From an uncultured Micrococcales bacterium (GTDB taxonomy: Bacteria > Actinomycetota > Actinomycetes > Actinomycetales > Microbacteriaceae), in NCBI GenBank assembly GCA_903893675.1, contig CAITNA010000115.1, positions 1 through 7,495 of the forward strand: DNA of 7,495 nucleotides, in the 5' to 3' direction. A program made the translations under genes and the position numbers. Positions 5,752 to 7,495 of this stretch are shown in pieces. Position 1 is the stretch's first letter, and each line of letters starts with the position of its first letter. Below the pieces are notes generated by a model that was given only the letters and a program-made list of their open reading frames with translations, had not been told where the DNA came from and searched no databases.

Positions 5752-7173
5752 CTAGTTCTTTGAGGAGAGCACCAGGTTGCCGGTCGTGGCACCCTCGCCA
5801 AGGGTCATGTTTAGGCCAAATGAGGCCTTTGACAGGGCATTTCCTGTGTAGACGAGGTTGTTGAGGTCAATCAGGTCGCTCATGTTGCCGACCAGGTTGA
5901 ACTGGAAGTTGCCGAGGCTCTCAACCTGAACGTTTAGGGCGTAGGCGCTGTAGGCGATGCCATCGGCGTTCACGTGGAACATCAGGTTGCTGATCGTGCC
6001 ATTCGAGTAGGTGAAGGTCGCGGTCAGGCCGTTTTCACCCTGGATTGCATACTGGCTGGCGTCGGTCTTGCTTGAGCGATAAACCGTAACCTGAGCGCTC
6101 GAGTTGGCTGTGGCAATCGAAGATGCGGTGGCCGACTTGATCGGGTTGAGCTGGTAGAAGTCTTCGACCTGAGGCACGGCCTTTTCAACCTTGGCTGCGG
6201 TAGATGCCTGAACAACGCCAGTTGAAGAATTCGCTGGAGTGACATTTGCGTCAGGCTGCGTGGTGGTTGGAGTAACCGGCTTGGTGGTCTGCTGAGTTTG
6301 CGATGCAACGGTCTGTGCCTGCGACCCGCGGTTGAAGTTGAACAGTGCGCCAACGCCAAGTGCTAGGAACAACACAAGCACCATTGCTTGCACACCATAC
6401 TTCTTTGCCTCGTCGCCAGCCTTGCGTGCTGCGACAGAAAGAATTGCGGCCATCGACATGCCGTCGGTGTCGACATCGCCGAGCAATGTCTTCTTGAATG
6501 CGCCGCGTGCGCGGTAAAGAAGTTGGAGAGTTGCGTTTTCGCTGAGGCCAACCTGTGCAGCAATTTCTGCGGTCGACTTCTCTTCATAGATCGAAGCAAC
6601 AAGAACTTCACGGTGACGTGGGTTGAGCTTCGACATTGCGAGCTTCACAATTGCTGCGTCGTCTGCTTGCTCGAGGTGTGAACCAACTTCTGCATCGGTC
6701 GATGCAGGTTCTGCGATGTCGTCAATGTTGTTGATGTAAGCGCGACCCTGTGCACGATAAACATCGATGCAAAGATTCTTCACCTTCCACTTAAGGAAAC
6801 GAAGAACACCGATCTCACTGTCGAGCTCAGGAAGCGAAACCATCAAGTAGAGGAACGCGTCTTGAACGACCTCGTCGATCTGCGAGCGGTTAGTCAAAAA
6901 CTTTCGAGCGTGACGCTCGAGGTGCGGGCGGAAGCGAATGTAAATGCTCGCGAACTCTTCGGCCTTCCACTCCTTGAGCTTGACCGGCTTTGCATCTTTG
7001 AGTTCGATTTCGCCGAATTCCTCATCGCTGACTTCATCGAGCACAGACTCGAGTTCGTCGTCTTCTGGGATGGCGTTGAAAACTGTGGTGTCGAGGCTGA
7101 CTTCATCTGGGCGAATCTCGGCGGCGTTCAGATTCTCGCCGACTGCACGAAGGTGACGCTTTGGCTTGGCCAT
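5752..7173 (-). CDS. Membrane-anchored sigma-70 family (ECF-like) factor with extracytoplasmic domain
   Basis: This 473-residue protein combines a cytoplasmic sigma factor with one membrane helix and an exported domain. An acidic N-terminal extension (1-70) precedes sigma region 2 at about 74-144, with IDEVVQDAFLYL for core binding and FLKWKVKNLCIDVYRAQGR for -10 melting and recognition. Sigma region 4 spans about 176-231: LNPRHREVLVASIYEE, then the helix-turn-helix STAEIAAQVGLSENATLQLLYRAR. One membrane helix (about 261-280), preceded by Lys257/Lys258, implies an N-in/C-out topology. A Thr/Gln/Pro/Ser-rich stalk (284-325) leads to a beta-rich domain (about 335-473). Usual ECF factors are under 200 residues and are controlled by separate anti-sigma proteins; none is visible beside this gene. 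It may be released by proteolysis or signal while tethered. The ATG at 7173 has a strong GAAAGGTGA site. Its own upstream region carries the element shared with the surface-protein gene, suggesting autoregulation (inference). Confidence 0.9.
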   Translation of the reverse strand: MAKPKRHLRAVGENLNAAEIRPDEVSLDTTVFNAIPEDDELESVLDEVSDEEFGEIELKDAKPVKLKEWKAEEFASIYIRFRPHLERHARKFLTNRSQIDEVVQDAFLYLMVSLPELDSEIGVLRFLKWKVKNLCIDVYRAQGRAYINNIDDIAEPASTDAEVGSHLEQADDAAIVKLAMSKLNPRHREVLVASIYEEKSTAEIAAQVGLSENATLQLLYRARGAFKKTLLGDVDTDGMSMAAILSVAARKAGDEAKKYGVQAMVLVLFLALGVGALFNFNRGSQAQTVASQTQQTTKPVTPTTTQPDANVTPANSSTGVVQASTAAKVEKAVPQVEDFYQLNPIKSATASSIATANSSAQVTVYRSSKTDASQYAIQGENGLTATFTYSNGTISNLMFHVNADGIAYSAYALNVQVESLGNFQFNLVGNMSDLIDLNNLVYTGNALSKASFGLNMTLGEGATTGNLVLSSKN

Positions 7174-7177
7174 GGGT

Positions 7178-7186
7178 TCACCTTTC
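7178..7186 (-). promoter_or_regulatory. Ribosome binding site of the sigma gene
   Basis: Minus-strand GAAAGGTGA lies 4 nt before the ATG at 7173. It supports the MAKPKRHLRAV start and hence the presence of the acidic N-terminal extension. Confidence 0.85.
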
Positions 7187-7217
7187 GATTGCGCTGGGAT
7201 GGGCTCACAAACGCCCT

Positions 7218-7249
7218 CTGCCCCAATATTGGCAGATATCTAGGTATAC
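7218..7249 (-). promoter_or_regulatory. Palindrome cluster and leader hairpin of the sigma gene
   Basis: Three small perfect palindromes follow each other: CCAATATTGG (7223-7232), AGATATCT (7234-7241) and GTATAC (7244-7249). CTGCC (7218-7222) and GGCAG (7231-7235) can also form a 5-bp RNA hairpin with an 8-nt loop. The cluster lies at and just downstream of the predicted transcription start, where a repressor operator or a 5' hairpin would be expected. AT-rich palindromes this short can arise by chance. Confidence 0.35.
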
Positions 7250-7273
7250 GGGGAAGCCACGCTTTTATTACGG
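7248..7273 (-). promoter_or_regulatory. Bipartite element CCGTAATAAA-N10-CCCCGT, copy 2 (sigma gene)
   Basis: On the coding strand CCGTAATAAA (7273-7264) and CCCCGT (7253-7248) flank a 10-nt gap. All 16 fixed positions and the gap length match the copy before the surface-protein gene, while the gap sequences are unrelated. Downstream, both copies also share AG-N-TAT-NN-GCC at equal distance. Read as an ECF promoter it is CCGTAA-17 nt-CGTATA. The element lies between the upstream gene's terminator and the sigma gene, where its promoter must be. Confidence 0.65.
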
Positions 7274-7280
7274 AAATAGG

Positions 7281-7306
7281 AAAACCCGCCAGCTGGGCCG
7301 GCGGGT
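7281..7306 (-). terminator. Rho-independent terminator of the partial upstream gene
   Basis: ACCCGCC (7284-7290) pairs with GGCGGGT (7300-7306). The stem can extend by two GC pairs across an A/C mismatch, and on the minus strand it is followed by TTTT from 7284 down to 7281. It begins 20 nt after the stop codon at 7326 and insulates the sigma promoter from upstream transcription. Confidence 0.85.
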
Positions 7307-7325
7307 CATCCTTGAAACTGGGTAA

Positions 7326-7495
7326 TTAGTTGATGGTCACGTCATACATGGCATCGCGGCCACGGTAGTTCGGGTCCATGGTGTCGAGAACGATGCTGAT
7401 CTGAAGCTGGCAGGTGCCCTTCTTTAGCGCCTTTACGTTCAGGGCGTTGTCAACGCTGCAGTTCGCTGGAGTGAGGCTCAGCACGGTGGTTGCCC
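7326..7495 (-). CDS. C-terminal end of a secreted bacterial Ig-like protein (partial)
   Basis: The last 55 residues of a minus-strand gene are visible; the rest lies beyond the right edge. The visible end contains TPANCSVDNALNV, then ALKKGTCQLQISIV and DPNYRGRDAMYDVTIN before TAA at 7328-7326. Two cysteines separated by about 15 residues (TPxxCSV...GTC), followed by a NY-containing turn and a final beta strand, are typical of Cys-paired Ig-like repeats in actinobacterial secreted or surface proteins. No LPXTG motif or membrane tail follows. It is followed by a clear terminator, so it is a separate transcript from the sigma gene. Together with the large surface protein it places the membrane-anchored sigma gene between two probable cell-surface genes. 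The number of domains and any signal peptide cannot be seen. Confidence 0.75.
   Translation of the reverse strand, partial: ATTVLSLTPANCSVDNALNVKALKKGTCQLQISIVLDTMDPNYRGRDAMYDVTIN

Noticed and set aside
6862..7329. A 155-codon + strand frame opposite the sigma gene and its upstream region
   Set aside because: It is antisense to sigma region 2 and the N-terminal extension, runs through the promoter and terminator, and has no recognisable domain.

Overview
The window looks like a chromosomal segment of an actinobacterium with moderate GC content. The best lineage marker is an intact nucS gene, which encodes the mismatch-specific endonuclease typical of Actinobacteria and many Archaea. The compact gene spacing, 1-nt overlaps, moderate GC and small-genome style suggest a freshwater Microbacteriaceae member (Luna / Rhodoluna / Aquiluna-like). 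That placement is inference and was not tested by a search.

Layout. Positions 1-1897 (+ strand) hold a tight three-gene unit. It comprises the 3' part of a TIM-barrel sugar phosphate isomerase/epimerase, a four-helix SMR-fold membrane protein lacking the drug-binding glutamate, and a DPM1-like family 2 glycosyltransferase. Together they suggest sugar supply, polyprenyl-phosphate sugar synthesis and flipping for envelope glycans. From 1894 to the right edge every gene is on the minus strand. In transcription order from the right edge these are: the C-terminal end of a secreted Ig-like protein (7326-7495), a membrane-anchored sigma-70 family factor with an extracytoplasmic domain (5752-7173), a large Cys-free secreted surface protein that resembles an S-layer protein (3164-5554), a small two-helix DUF1003-like membrane protein (2589-3089), and nucS (1894-2589). 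The last two overlap by one base, and nucS overlaps the + strand glycosyltransferase tail to tail.

Most interesting signal. The upstream regions of the sigma gene and of the surface-protein gene carry the same bipartite element on the coding strand, CCGTAATAAA-N10-CCCCGT, with an identical 10-nt gap. Read as an ECF-type promoter it gives CCGTAA-17 nt-CGT(T/A). I propose that the membrane-tethered sigma factor reads its own promoter and that of the neighbouring surface protein, forming an envelope-sensing circuit built on a one-protein transmembrane sigma factor rather than a sigma/anti-sigma pair. The surface-protein gene also has a structured ~100-nt leader with a strong Shine-Dalgarno, and a set of helically phased A-tracts upstream of the shared element.

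Two minus-strand intrinsic terminators are clear (3115-3142 and 7281-7306). I found no RNA genes, insertion sequences, CRISPR arrays or attachment sites.
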